NCBI RefSeq assembly: GCF_024519155.1
Contig: NZ_JANIFJ010000001.1
Span: 1,240,001-1,304,000 of the forward strand
Length of the DNA: 64,000 nt
DNA from: Mangrovibrevibacter kandeliae
Lineage (GTDB): Bacteria > Pseudomonadota > Alphaproteobacteria > Rhizobiales > Rhizobiaceae
Direction: 5' to 3'
Shown here: one piece after another, positions 25,236 to 33,470 of the stretch
Numbering within the stretch: position 1 is the stretch's first letter
Layout: the number at the start of each line of letters is the position of its first letter
The notes under the pieces: generated by a model
The model's input: only the letters and a program-made list of their open reading frames with translations
The model's database searches: none
Told to the model about the DNA's origin: nothing
Program-made: the position numbers and the translations under genes

Positions 25236-27797
25236 ATGCTGTATTTCGCGCGCTGGAAGACCATCCTGATCTGGCTGACGGTCCTGGCCGGCGTCCTTCT
25301 GGCGCTGCCGAACCTGTTCACCAAGGAGCAGCTCGCCGGGTTGCCGTCCTGGGTGCCCAAGCAGCAGATCACCCTCGGTCTCGATCTGCAGGGCGGCTCC
25401 TACATCCTGCTGGAGGTCGATCGCGCCTCGCTCGTCGCCGACCGGCTGCAGACGCTGCGCGACGACGTGCGCCAGACGCTGCGCAATGCGCGCATCGGCT
25501 ATAGCGGCCTCGGCGAGAGCGGCAGCACGGTCACGGTTCAGCTGCGCGATGCCGCCGACGCCGACAAGGCGCGCACGGCGTTGCAGGATCTCGTGCATCC
25601 CGTCTCGACCGGCCTCCTCGCCGGCGGCTCGGTCACCGAGGTCGCCCTCGACGAAAGCGAGCCCGGCGCCTTCCGCCTGTCGCTCACCGACGACGGCATC
25701 ACCTATCGCCTGTCCACCGCCGTTGCGCAGTCCATCGAAGTCGTGCGCCGGCGCGTCGACGAGCTCGGCACGACCGAGCCGGTGATCCAGCGCCAGGGCA
25801 CGGACCGCATCATGGTCCAGGTGCCCGGGCTCGGAGACCCGCAGCGGCTGAAGTCGCTGCTCAACCAGACCGCCAAGCTGACCTTCCGCCTCGTCGATGT
25901 CACGGCCTCGGCCGAGGACGTGGCCCGCGGCGGCCGGGCGCCGGCGGGCGATGAGCTGCTCTACAGCAACGACACGCCGCCGCGCCCGGTGCTGGTGCAG
26001 CGGCAGGTGATGGTGTCGGGCGAGAACCTCACCGATGCGCAGCCGGGCTTCGACAGCCGCACCAACGAGCCGGTCGTCAACATCCGCTTCGACACACGGG
26101 GCGCCCAGCGCTTCGGTGCGGTGACCCAGCAGAATGTCGGCAAGCCCTTCGCCATCGTGCTCGACGACAAGGTGCTGTCGGCGCCGAACATCCGCGAGGC
26201 GATCCTCGGCGGCCAGGCGCAGATCTCCGGCAGCTTCACCGTGCAGAGCGCCAACGACCTTGCGGTGCTGCTGCGGGCCGGCGCTCTGCCGGCGACGCTG
26301 AACATCATCGAGGAGCGCACCGTCGGCCCCGGCCTCGGCGCCGACTCGATCGCGGCCGGCGAGATCGCCGGCATCATCGGCGCGGCGCTCGTCGTCGTCT
26401 TCATGGTGCTCGCCTACGGCTTCCTCGGCGTCATCGCCAACATTGCGCTTGCGGCCAACGTGATCCTGCTCCTGGCGATCCTGTCGATGATCGGCGCGAC
26501 GCTGACGCTGCCCGGCATCGCCGGCATCGTCCTGACCGTCGGCATGGCGGTCGATTCGAACGTCCTGATCTACGAACGCATTCGCGAGGAGCGACGCAAC
26601 GGGCGCACGGTCATCCAGGCGATCGCCAACGGCTTCGAGCGGGCGCTCGCCACCATCATCGACGCCAACATCACGACCCTGATCGCGGCCGTGATCCTGT
26701 TCTTCCTCGGCTCCGGACCGGTCCGCGGCTTTGCGGTAACGCTCGCGGTCGGCATCGTGACGACGGTCTTCACCGCCTTCACCCTGACCCGCTGGCTGAT
26801 GGCCGAATGGGTCCGCCGCCGGCGGCCGAAGGAACTGCCGCGCCATATCATGACGCTGATCCCGCACGGGTTGTGGATCCCGTTCATGAAGATCCGCCTG
26901 CAGGTCTTCGCCGCCTCGGTCGTCCTCTGCATCCTGTCGGTCGGCGCGCTGTTCGGTGTCGGTCTGAACTTCGGCATCGATTTCACCGGCGGAACGCTGA
27001 TCGAGGTGCAGGCGAAGGCCGAGACCGCCGATGTCGGCGGCATCCGCGATAAGCTCTCCGTCGTCGGGATCGGCGATGCGCAGGTGCAGGAGTTCGGCAC
27101 CTCGCGCGAGGCGCTGATCCGGATCGGCGCGCAGTCCGACGAAGGCGGCACGGCGCAGGCGACGATCGACAAGGCGACGCAGGCGCTCTCGGCCGACTAC
27201 GATGTGCGCCGGACGGAGGTCGTCGGCCCGACCGTCTCCGGCGAGCTGGCCTGGGCCGCCATTCTCGGCGTCCTGGCCTCGCTCGGCGCGATCCTCGTCT
27301 ATGTCTGGCTGCGCTTCGAGTGGCAGTTCGCGCTCGGTGCGATCATCGCGACCGTCAACGACATCCTGCTGACGCTCGGCTTCCTCGTGCTGACGCAGCT
27401 CGAGTTCAACCTGTCGAGCATCGCGGCGCTGTTGACGATCGTCGGCTACTCCCTGAACGACACCGTCGTCGTCTACGACCGCGTGCGCGAGAACCTGCGC
27501 AAGTACAAGAAGATGCCGCTCGGCCAGTTGCTCGACACCTCCGACAACGAAACCTTGTCGCGCACGGTGATGACGTCGATGACGACGCTGCTCGCGCTGT
27601 TCGCGCTGTTCGTGTTCGGCGGTGAGGTCATCCGCTCCTTCGTCGCGGCGATGCTGTTCGGCGTCGGCATCGGCACCTTCTCGTCGATCTTCGTCGCCGC
27701 GCCGATCCTGATCTTCTTCAAGCTGCGGCCGGTCGGCACGGTGCCGGACGAGCAGGCGACGCCGCCCGCCAACGCTGCGACGCCCGGCAAGGCCTGA
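25236..27797 (+). CDS. secDF: Fused protein translocase subunits SecD and SecF
   Basis: An 853-aa fusion that uses the proton gradient to pull exported proteins through the membrane. SecD part (~1-535): LGLDLQGGSYILLEVD early, a large periplasmic domain, then six helices with VGMAVDSNVLIYERIREE (~434). SecF part (~550-853): FGIDFTGGTLIEV (~578) and VGYSLNDTVVVYDRVREN (~736), with six further helices. Both halves retain the conserved Asp of helix 4 (D in MAVDSN, D in LNDTV). The junction is a short basic loop (RRRRPKELPRH). Such fusions are common in Alphaproteobacteria. ATG 25236 has GGGGA upstream. Confidence 0.95.
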   Translation: MLYFARWKTILIWLTVLAGVLLALPNLFTKEQLAGLPSWVPKQQITLGLDLQGGSYILLEVDRASLVADRLQTLRDDVRQTLRNARIGYSGLGESGSTVTVQLRDAADADKARTALQDLVHPVSTGLLAGGSVTEVALDESEPGAFRLSLTDDGITYRLSTAVAQSIEVVRRRVDELGTTEPVIQRQGTDRIMVQVPGLGDPQRLKSLLNQTAKLTFRLVDVTASAEDVARGGRAPAGDELLYSNDTPPRPVLVQRQVMVSGENLTDAQPGFDSRTNEPVVNIRFDTRGAQRFGAVTQQNVGKPFAIVLDDKVLSAPNIREAILGGQAQISGSFTVQSANDLAVLLRAGALPATLNIIEERTVGPGLGADSIAAGEIAGIIGAALVVVFMVLAYGFLGVIANIALAANVILLLAILSMIGATLTLPGIAGIVLTVGMAVDSNVLIYERIREERRNGRTVIQAIANGFERALATIIDANITTLIAAVILFFLGSGPVRGFAVTLAVGIVTTVFTAFTLTRWLMAEWVRRRRPKELPRHIMTLIPHGLWIPFMKIRLQVFAASVVLCILSVGALFGVGLNFGIDFTGGTLIEVQAKAETADVGGIRDKLSVVGIGDAQVQEFGTSREALIRIGAQSDEGGTAQATIDKATQALSADYDVRRTEVVGPTVSGELAWAAILGVLASLGAILVYVWLRFEWQFALGAIIATVNDILLTLGFLVLTQLEFNLSSIAALLTIVGYSLNDTVVVYDRVRENLRKYKKMPLGQLLDTSDNETLSRTVMTSMTTLLALFALFVFGGEVIRSFVAAMLFGVGIGTFSSIFVAAPILIFFKLRPVGTVPDEQATPPANAATPGKA

Positions 27798-27798
27798 C

Positions 27799-28188
27799 GT
27801 GGCGCAGGGCATCGAGATCCGCGAGGCGCACTTTCCCGGCCGGGCGCCGATCGATGCCTATGGCAACGGCGGCTTCCGCTTCGCGCAGATGTCGCACCGC
27901 GGCTCGATCCTCTGCCTACCGTCCGGGATCTATGGCTGGGACGGGACCGAGCAGGCGCCGTTCTCCGGCGAACGCCTTCTCAAGGTGTTCGAAGAGGCCG
28001 AGGGCGTGCGCTTCCTCCTCTTCGGCACGGGACAGGACATCCGGCGGGTGCCGCACGCACTCGCCGACCGGTTTCGGCAGGCGGGCATTTCGGTCGATCC
28101 GATGTCGACCGGTGCGGCCGTGCGCACCTTCAACGTGATGCTGTCGGAAGGCCGACCCGTCGCCGCCGCGCTCGTCGCGGTGGATTGA
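27799..28188 (+). CDS. Mth938-like domain protein
   Basis: A 129-aa small cytoplasmic protein of the Mth938/DUF498 family (human NDUFAF3 is a relative). The conserved core LLFGTGQDIRRVPHALADRFRQAG and GAAVRTFNVMLSEGRPVAAALV is visible. Function in bacteria is not established; the eukaryotic relatives help build respiratory complex I. It begins with GTG one base after the secDF stop, so it is translated with it. The next gene, a phytoene/squalene synthase-family protein related to NDUFAF6, is also linked to complex I in eukaryotes, which makes the pair interesting. Confidence 0.87.
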   Translation: MAQGIEIREAHFPGRAPIDAYGNGGFRFAQMSHRGSILCLPSGIYGWDGTEQAPFSGERLLKVFEEAEGVRFLLFGTGQDIRRVPHALADRFRQAGISVDPMSTGAAVRTFNVMLSEGRPVAAALVAVD

Positions 28189-28222
28189 GGGCGGGATCGC
28201 GCTTGCGTTCCGGATCGCGGCG

Positions 28223-29068
28223 ATGACGCCGAGCAGCAGAGGCTCTTCGAACGAGGCCCTCGTGCGCGACCAGGACCCGGACCGCTTCGTGTCGGTCCCG
28301 TTCGCGCCGCCGGAGCGCCGTCCGGCCTTGCTCGCGCTCTATGCGTTCAACATCGAGATCGCCTCGGTCCGCGAGCGGGTGAGCCAGCCGATGCCGGGCG
28401 AGATCCGTCTGCAGTGGTGGCGCGACCTCCTGCGCACCGCGGCCGGGGATCCGGCGGCGGGCGGGCAGGGGCACCCGGTCGCTGAAAGCCTCCTTGCCGC
28501 GATCCGCGCGCATGATCTGCCGTTCGATGCCTTCGACCGGATGATCGAGGCCCGCATCTTCGACCTTTACGACGATCCAATGCCTTCCCGCGCCGCATTT
28601 GAAGGCTATGCCGGCGACACGGCGTCGGCGTTGATCATGCTGGCGGCGATGATCCTCGATCGCGACGCGGCGCCGGGCGCCGCCGATGCCGCCGGCCATG
28701 CCGGTGTGTCACAGGCCGCAGCGGGCGCACTGCGGCTGCTGCCGATCCACCGGCGGCGGGGACAGACCGTCTTGCCGGCCGATCTCATGGCCGCGGCCGG
28801 CTGCTCGCCCGAGGAGCTGCGCGACGGGGCGGCGGAGCCCACGGCGCGCGTCGTCGCTGCCGCGGTCGCCTTCGCGCGCGAGCATCAGCGCCGCTTCGAG
28901 CGCCAGTGGCCGAACCTGCCGCGCTCGATCCGCCCGGCGTTCCTGCCGGCGCAGCTGACGCCGCTCTATCTGGACCGCCTGGAGCGGCGCGGCAGCGGCC
29001 TCGATACGATCGCTTCGGTGGGGCCCCTGCGGCGCTCGTTTCTCTACTGGCAGCGGATGCGGCGATGA
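28223..29068 (+). CDS. Squalene/phytoene synthase-family protein
   Basis: A 281-aa member of the isoprenoid synthase family (PF00494). Motifs: RDQDPDRFVSVPFAPPERRPAL near the N-terminus and LRLQWWRDLL-like (IRLQWWRDLL). The second aspartate-rich motif is weak (RIFDLYDDPM) and the classical DxxxD catalytic pairs of phytoene synthase are not obvious. This points to the NDUFAF6-like subgroup rather than a carotenoid enzyme, and no carotenoid or hopanoid genes are near. It overlaps the next gene by 4 bases (ATGA). Confidence 0.8.
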   Translation: MTPSSRGSSNEALVRDQDPDRFVSVPFAPPERRPALLALYAFNIEIASVRERVSQPMPGEIRLQWWRDLLRTAAGDPAAGGQGHPVAESLLAAIRAHDLPFDAFDRMIEARIFDLYDDPMPSRAAFEGYAGDTASALIMLAAMILDRDAAPGAADAAGHAGVSQAAAGALRLLPIHRRRGQTVLPADLMAAAGCSPEELRDGAAEPTARVVAAAVAFAREHQRRFERQWPNLPRSIRPAFLPAQLTPLYLDRLERRGSGLDTIASVGPLRRSFLYWQRMRR

Positions 29069-30921
29069 GCGGCGGCGATCTCGCCACCTCGACGGGCCGC
29101 CGCAGCCGCGTGCGCCGAACCGTCGATGCCGCCCGCGCTGCGGCGATCTCGGCGACGGGCCGCTTTCCGGTCGCCGTTGCCTGCATCTTCGGCGTCTGCC
29201 TCCTCGCCAATCTGCTGGTCGAGGAGATCGATCTCGACGGCGACGTCGTCTACCGGCTGCTCACGACCCTTTTCGGTGCCGCCATCGCGGCGACCATCGC
29301 GCGCCTCGTGGCCGAGTCCCGACAGGTGGCGAGCCGGCGCGCGACGGTGCTGTCGGCCGTCGCGGGGCTCGTCGCCGGGGCTGCGATCGGGTTCGCCGAC
29401 CATCTCGGCCTGTCGAGGCTGGTGCTGCTGCCTGCCGCCTTCGCGCTGATCCCCGTTGCACCCTTCGCGCGCCGCGGCACGCCCCGCGACTTCTGGCAGT
29501 TCGCGGTAATCTGGGGCGCGGGCCTCTGTCTGTCGGTTCTGTCGGCACTGCTGTTCGCCGGCGGCATGTCGGCGGTCCTTGCGCTGGCGCGCTTCCTGCT
29601 CGAGATCGATCTGCCCGGGCGGATCGACGCGCACGTCTGGGCCACGGCTCTGACGCTGATCGCGCCGCTGTTTGCGCTGTCCCGGTTGCCGCACCGCTTC
29701 GACCGGCTGGCCGCCTCCGGACCGGACGATCCGGTCTCGCCGGGGCTGCGCACGCTGGTCGACTGGGTGGCGATGCCGCTCGTCTGCCTGCTGGCACTGG
29801 TGATCCACGCCTATGCCGTGAAGGTGCTGGTTGGCTCGGAGCTGCCGAAGGGCGAAATCGGCTGGATCGTCAGCCTCTATCTCTGCCTCGTGATGCTGGT
29901 GCGCATCGCGATCGATCCGTTCCTGCGGGCCTCCGCCGGCCCGCGGCAGGCCTTCGCCCGGTTCTGGGTCGCCATCCTGATCGTGCCGGCCCTGCTGCTC
30001 GGCGACGCGCTCTGGCTGCGCATTGCAGCCGAAGGAGTGACGGTCCCGCGCTACGTCATCGGCGCCGGCCTCCTGGCGACCGCGCTGGTCATCGCGGCGC
30101 AGGCTTTGCCACGCTGGCGGGGCGACGTGCGTCTGATCTACGCCCTGCCGTTGCTCGTCTTCGCGCTCGGTGCGTTCGGCCCGTGGGGCGCCGTCGACGT
30201 CTCCGGCCGCAGCCAGGCCGCGCGAATCGCGGCGTTGCTGACGCCGCGGTCGAATGGTGACGCGGCGTTCGTCGAGCCGGCATCCCTGTCAGCCGTGCAG
30301 CGGCAGGAGCTGAACTCGCGCCTGTGGGTGCTGGCCGGCCTCGGCCAGCTCCGGCGCGTGGTCCCGCTGGCGCCACAAGCCCGGCGCGAGGCGCTCGAGC
30401 GGGAAATCCGAACCGCGCCCGACAACGCGGCGGGCGTTCTCGTGGCGCTCGGGATCGACCCCGACAGCGCTGCCCCTACACCGAGCGTCCGCCGGCTGCA
30501 GGTCGATGTCGATGCGCCCTTCGACGTCTCCGGTTACGACATGCTGGCCCCGGATCTTCCGCTCGGTGCCGCGGTCGCAACGAACGATGCGTCCGGCACA
30601 GGCCCGACGCTGCGCATCGACGGCGACGCTCTGGTGGTGCGGTTCGCCGGGGTTGAAGACCGTCTCGTCTGGCAACCGGCGGTCGCGACACTGCCGAGGA
30701 CGCTCTACGACTCCGGCCGCACACCGCAGCCGGCGGCGCCGCTTCTCGACCTCGTCAGTGCCGGCGGCCGGCACGTGCGTCTGCGCGTGACGCGGCTTCT
30801 CGTGGAGGAGGCGAGCGGCCGCGTCACCGAGGGCAGCCTCGGCCTGCTCCTGCGTCGCGCGGAATGGCCCGTGGCGCAGGAGCCGTCACTCGGCGGCGGC
30901 CGCGAGCGCGCTCGACCCTAG
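29065..30921 (+). CDS. DUF4153 domain integral membrane protein
   Basis: A 618-aa protein whose first ~400 residues contain about ten hydrophobic segments (for example [47 protein letters not shown]), the pattern of the DUF4153 family. The C-terminal ~230 residues are soluble and probably periplasmic, with one stretch [14 protein letters not shown]-like. Function is unknown. ATG 29065 overlaps the stop of the upstream gene, giving a coupled pair. Its 3' end overlaps the convergent trmFO gene by 36 bases. Confidence 0.8.
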   Translation: MSGGDLATSTGRRSRVRRTVDAARAAAISATGRFPVAVACIFGVCLLANLLVEEIDLDGDVVYRLLTTLFGAAIAATIARLVAESRQVASRRATVLSAVAGLVAGAAIGFADHLGLSRLVLLPAAFALIPVAPFARRGTPRDFWQFAVIWGAGLCLSVLSALLFAGGMSAVLALARFLLEIDLPGRIDAHVWATALTLIAPLFALSRLPHRFDRLAASGPDDPVSPGLRTLVDWVAMPLVCLLALVIHAYAVKVLVGSELPKGEIGWIVSLYLCLVMLVRIAIDPFLRASAGPRQAFARFWVAILIVPALLLGDALWLRIAAEGVTVPRYVIGAGLLATALVIAAQALPRWRGDVRLIYALPLLVFALGAFGPWGAVDVSGRSQAARIAALLTPRSNGDAAFVEPASLSAVQRQELNSRLWVLAGLGQLRRVVPLAPQARREALEREIRTAPDNAAGVLVALGIDPDSAAPTPSVRRLQVDVDAPFDVSGYDMLAPDLPLGAAVATNDASGTGPTLRIDGDALVVRFAGVEDRLVWQPAVATLPRTLYDSGRTPQPAAPLLDLVSAGGRHVRLRVTRLLVEEASGRVTEGSLGLLLRRAEWPVAQEPSLGGGRERARP

Positions 30922-32304
30922 CCAGGCGGCGAAGTCGGCAAGCGCTCGCCGGGACAGCGCCTGCTTCTTGGCGACGGTCTTTTCCTTGCCCCGAAACCGC
31001 TTCTGGCCTTCGGGCTTCTGGATCGCCCCGGGCTCCAGCGGCGGAAACAGGCCGAAATTGACGTTCATCGGCTGGAAGGAGCGCTTGCCGCCTTCCTCCT
31101 CGGCGGTGATGTGGCCGCCGGTGATGTGGCCGAGAAGCGCGCCCATCGCTGTCGTCGCGGGTGGCGGCACGGCCGTCAGGCCGAGCGCCTCGGCCGCAGC
31201 GAAGCGGCCCGCCATCAGCCCGACCGAGGCAGACTCGACATAGCCCTCGCAGCCGGTCACCTGACCGGCGAAGCGCAGCGCCGGGCGCGTCTTCAGCCGC
31301 AGCACCGGATCGAGGAGCACGGGCGAGTTCAGGTAGCTGTTGCGGTGCAGGCCGCCCAGCCGGGCGAACTCGGCGTTCTCGAGACCCGGGATCATGCGGA
31401 AGATCTCGGCCTGCGCGCCGTAGCGCAGCTTGGTCTGGAAGCCGACCATGTTGTAGAGCGTGCCCAGCGCATTGTCCTGGCGCAGCTGCACCACCGCGTA
31501 GGGCTTGATCTCGGGCTGGTGCGCGTTGGTCAGACCCATCGGCTTCATCGGCCCGTGCCGCAGCGTCTCCACGCCGCGCTCGGCCATCACCTCGATCGGC
31601 AGGCAGCCGTCGAAATAGGGCGTGCCCTCCCATTCGCGGAACTCGGTCTTGTCGCCGGCGAGGAGTGCCGCGACGAAGGCCTCGTACTGCGTCTTGTCGA
31701 GCGGGCAGTTGACGTAGTCTTTGCCGGTGCCGCCGGGCCCGACCTTGTCGTAGCGCGACTGGAACCAGGCCTTGTCCATGTCGAGCGAGTCGAAATGGAC
31801 GATCGGCGCGATGGCGTCGAAGAAGGCGAGGGCGTCCGCGCCGGTTTGCGCCCGCACCCAGTCGGCGAGCGCGGGTGACGTCAGCGGGCCCGTCGCGACG
31901 ATGACGCTCGGCCAGTCGGCGGCGATCTCGGTCAGCTCCTCGCGCCTGAGCTCGATGAGCGGATGTGCCTCGATGGCCGCTGAGACGGCGGCCGAAAAGC
32001 CTTCCCGATCGACGGCGAGAGCGCCGCCCGCGGGCACCTGATGCCGGTCGCCGCAGGCCATGATCAGCGAGCCGGCGAGCCGCAGTTCGGCATGCAGGAC
32101 GCCGACCGCATTGCTCTCGGCGTCGTCGGAGCGGAAGGAGTTGGAACAGACGAGTTCGGCAAGACCGTCGGTCTTGTGCGCCTCGGTGCCGCGCACCGGG
32201 CGCATCTCGTGCAGGATGACGGGCACGCCGGCCTCGGCCAGCTGCCAGGACGCCTCGGAGCCGGCAAGGCCGCCGCCGATGACGTGGACGGGTTCGATCG
32301 ACAT
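30886..32304 (-). CDS. trmFO: tRNA (uracil-5-)-methyltransferase TrmFO (folate/FAD-dependent)
   Basis: A 472-aa flavoprotein that makes m5U54 in tRNA using methylene-tetrahydrofolate. The FAD-binding [14 protein letters not shown] (residues 6-19), the catalytic-cysteine motif VCSNSFRSD with C53, [28 protein letters not shown] and [23 protein letters not shown] near the C-terminus are all standard. ATG 32304 gives the family N-terminus ([12 protein letters not shown]); the frame is open 63 bases further. It is read on the same strand as, and downstream of, the small-RNA array at 32395-32734. Its 3' end overlaps the convergent DUF4153 gene. Confidence 0.94.
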   Translation of the reverse strand: MSIEPVHVIGGGLAGSEASWQLAEAGVPVILHEMRPVRGTEAHKTDGLAELVCSNSFRSDDAESNAVGVLHAELRLAGSLIMACGDRHQVPAGGALAVDREGFSAAVSAAIEAHPLIELRREELTEIAADWPSVIVATGPLTSPALADWVRAQTGADALAFFDAIAPIVHFDSLDMDKAWFQSRYDKVGPGGTGKDYVNCPLDKTQYEAFVAALLAGDKTEFREWEGTPYFDGCLPIEVMAERGVETLRHGPMKPMGLTNAHQPEIKPYAVVQLRQDNALGTLYNMVGFQTKLRYGAQAEIFRMIPGLENAEFARLGGLHRNSYLNSPVLLDPVLRLKTRPALRFAGQVTGCEGYVESASVGLMAGRFAAAEALGLTAVPPPATTAMGALLGHITGGHITAEEEGGKRSFQPMNVNFGLFPPLEPGAIQKPEGQKRFRGKEKTVAKKQALSRRALADFAAWLGSSALAAAAE

Positions 32305-32394
32305 GCGCGCCGATGTAGCACCGGCCGGCATCCGGCGAAAGTCGCGCCGTCCGAGCGCGCGGCCCATCGGCGCCTCACGTGCAGAGACGACAAA

Positions 32395-32492
32395 GCCCGC
32401 CGGGGGAGGACCGGCGGGCTCTGAGAAGTGGCCGGCGCTGGGAGGAGGATGCGCCGACCGATCCGCGAGGCCCTTTGGGAGGAGGACGGGCC
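32395..32492 (-). ncRNA. Cuckoo/CcsR-like small RNA, third unit
   Basis: On the minus strand this unit has three hairpins. SL1 (32469-32492) and SL2 (32430-32459) present CCUCCUCCC in their loops; SL3 (32395-32419) is a 9-bp GC stem (GCCCGCCGG/CCGGCGGGC) with UCCUCCC in its loop, followed by TTTGTCG, so it also looks like a terminator. Loops complementary to Shine-Dalgarno sequences are the mark of the 'cuckoo' RNA family. This is the copy furthest from the DUF1127 gene and closest to trmFO. Confidence 0.75.
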
Positions 32493-32515
32493 TACACGAA
32501 TGTCCTGAAACTCGC

Positions 32516-32614
32516 GCCCGTCGGGGGGAGGACCCGACGGGCGTTTGAGTGACCTGCGCTGGGAGGAGGATGCGCAGGCCGTATCCGCGCGGACCTTTGG
32601 GAGGAGGATGGTCC
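32516..32614 (-). ncRNA. Cuckoo/CcsR-like small RNA, second unit
   Basis: Same three-hairpin layout on the minus strand: SL1 32591-32614 (5-bp stem), SL2 32551-32580 (stem about 9 bp with mismatch) and SL3 32516-32542 (GCCCGTCGGG / CCCGACGGGC). Stems differ from the other copies, with compensating changes (GTCGG paired with CCGAC here, GCCGG with CCGGC in the others), while the CCUCC loops are kept. That covariation is evidence of a selected RNA structure. Confidence 0.75.
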
Positions 32615-32637
32615 GGCGCGAAACTCTCTGATCTCGT

Positions 32638-32734
32638 GCCCGCCGGGGGAGGACCGGCGGGCCTGAAGAGGACCTGCGCTGGGAGGAGGAGGCGCAGGTC
32701 GTTTCCGCTCGGGCCTTTGGGAGGAGGATGGCCC
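32638..32734 (-). ncRNA. Cuckoo/CcsR-like small RNA, first unit
   Basis: The unit nearest the DUF1127 stop codon. On the minus strand: SL1 32711-32734 (GGGCC stem, CCUCCUCCC loop), SL2 32671-32700 (GACCTGCGC/GCGCAGGTC stem) and SL3 32638-32662. It begins 21 bases after the stop of the 47-aa gene, so it is likely cut from the same transcript, as known for the CcsR RNAs downstream of ccaF1 in Rhodobacter. The spacing between units is 120-122 bases. Confidence 0.78.
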
Positions 32735-32754
32735 TTGCGAAACTCTTGAACTTG

Positions 32755-32898
32755 TTAGCGCAGCGCCTGGCGTGCGACCGACGGGATGTCCGTCCGGCTG
32801 ATGCCGAGATCGCTCAGCTCGCGCTGCGTCAGACGACCCAGCTCGTTGCAGGTCTCGCGGTAGCGGCGCCAGTTGCTGTAGGAGCGGATGAGGTTCAT
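32755..32898 (-). CDS. DUF1127 small protein (CcaF1-like)
   Basis: A 47-aa basic protein, MNLIRSYSNWRRYRETCNEL followed by GRLTQRELSDLGISRTDIPSVARQALR. The LTxRELxDLGISRxDI core is diagnostic of DUF1127. In Rhodobacter a DUF1127 protein (CcaF1) is an RNA-binding protein that affects maturation of CcsR small RNAs encoded directly downstream. Here the same order occurs, with three hairpin units following the stop codon on the same strand. Start ATG 32898 is the only in-frame ATG; the ribosome binding site is poor (GAGC). Role by family knowledge and context, not proven. Confidence 0.88.
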   Translation of the reverse strand: MNLIRSYSNWRRYRETCNELGRLTQRELSDLGISRTDIPSVARQALR

Positions 32899-33236
32899 GT
32901 CGTGCTCATTTAATCGTTTGAAGTTTCGAGTGCCAGTGGCCCCGCTTCGATGTCTGGAAGGTAAGCCAACCGGTCCGTGGTCGGTACCCGGCGTTCTGCA
33001 TGGCTGCCCTGCGGATGCTGCAACGCAACATTCTTGCCGCCGGGAGTCCACCAGCGCCTGTGCGAGCAGGAAATTCCTCAAGCGACAGAGCCGGAGACGA
33101 CGTCGCCGACGTTCACCGGTTCTTAACCAGTGCGTCTCGACCACTCCGTCTCGCGGGCATGTCCGACGCTGCGATGCCGGACTGAGCGACCGACGCGGAC
33201 GCCGCAAAACCGTTCTCAGCAGGGCATGCTTTGCCC
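32899..33236. other. Upstream region of the DUF1127 gene
   Basis: About 340 bases without a credible gene between the DUF1127 start and the tRNA-Leu promoter. It should contain the minus-strand promoter of the DUF1127-small RNA transcript. I see no GGAAC-type (EcfG) site and no clear CTTG...CCAT heat-shock site, so its control remains open. Confidence 0.4.
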
Positions 33237-33265
33237 TTTCGCAGCCGTCATGCCGGTGTTATAGA
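33237..33265 (+). promoter_or_regulatory. Candidate promoter of tRNA-Leu
   Basis: TATAGA at 33260-33265 with a weak -35 (TTTCGC, 33237-33242) at 17-base spacing, 41 bases ahead of the tRNA. The -10 is good; the -35 is poor. Confidence 0.4.
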
Positions 33266-33306
33266 GGCGCGCTCCTCGCGAGCCCCCGCTCTTTCGGGTT
33301 CGCCAA

Positions 33307-33391
33307 GCGGGTGTGGTGAAATTGGTAGACACGCAGGATTTAGGTTCCTGTGGCGCAAGCCGTGGGGGTTCAAGTCCCTCCACCCGCACCA
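33307..33391 (+). tRNA. tRNA-Leu (anticodon UAG)
   Basis: An 85-base gene with acceptor GCGGGTG/CACCCGC, discriminator A and an encoded CCA. The anticodon arm CAGGA-TTTAGGT-TCCTG carries TAG, and a long variable arm (class II) lies between anticodon and T-arm, as in tRNA-Leu. The T-loop TTCAAGT is standard. It lies ahead of tig, as in many Hyphomicrobiales. Confidence 0.95.
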
Positions 33392-33470
33392 GTTGGCCGC
33401 TCCCAGAACTGTTTCGCCGATGCCGCCCCATGAGACTGCGCGCAGGCATCGCAACGCCAAAGGTAGGATA

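Noticed and set aside
25062-27812. A 916-codon minus-strand frame opposite secDF
   Set aside because: Antisense to secDF, with Arg/Asp/His repeats; shadow of the real gene.
32549-32749. A 66-codon plus-strand frame with repeated peptide units over the hairpin array
   Set aside because: The repeats come from the RNA stem-loops; the many GGAGGA sequences on the plus strand are the complement of CCUCC loops and not ribosome binding sites.
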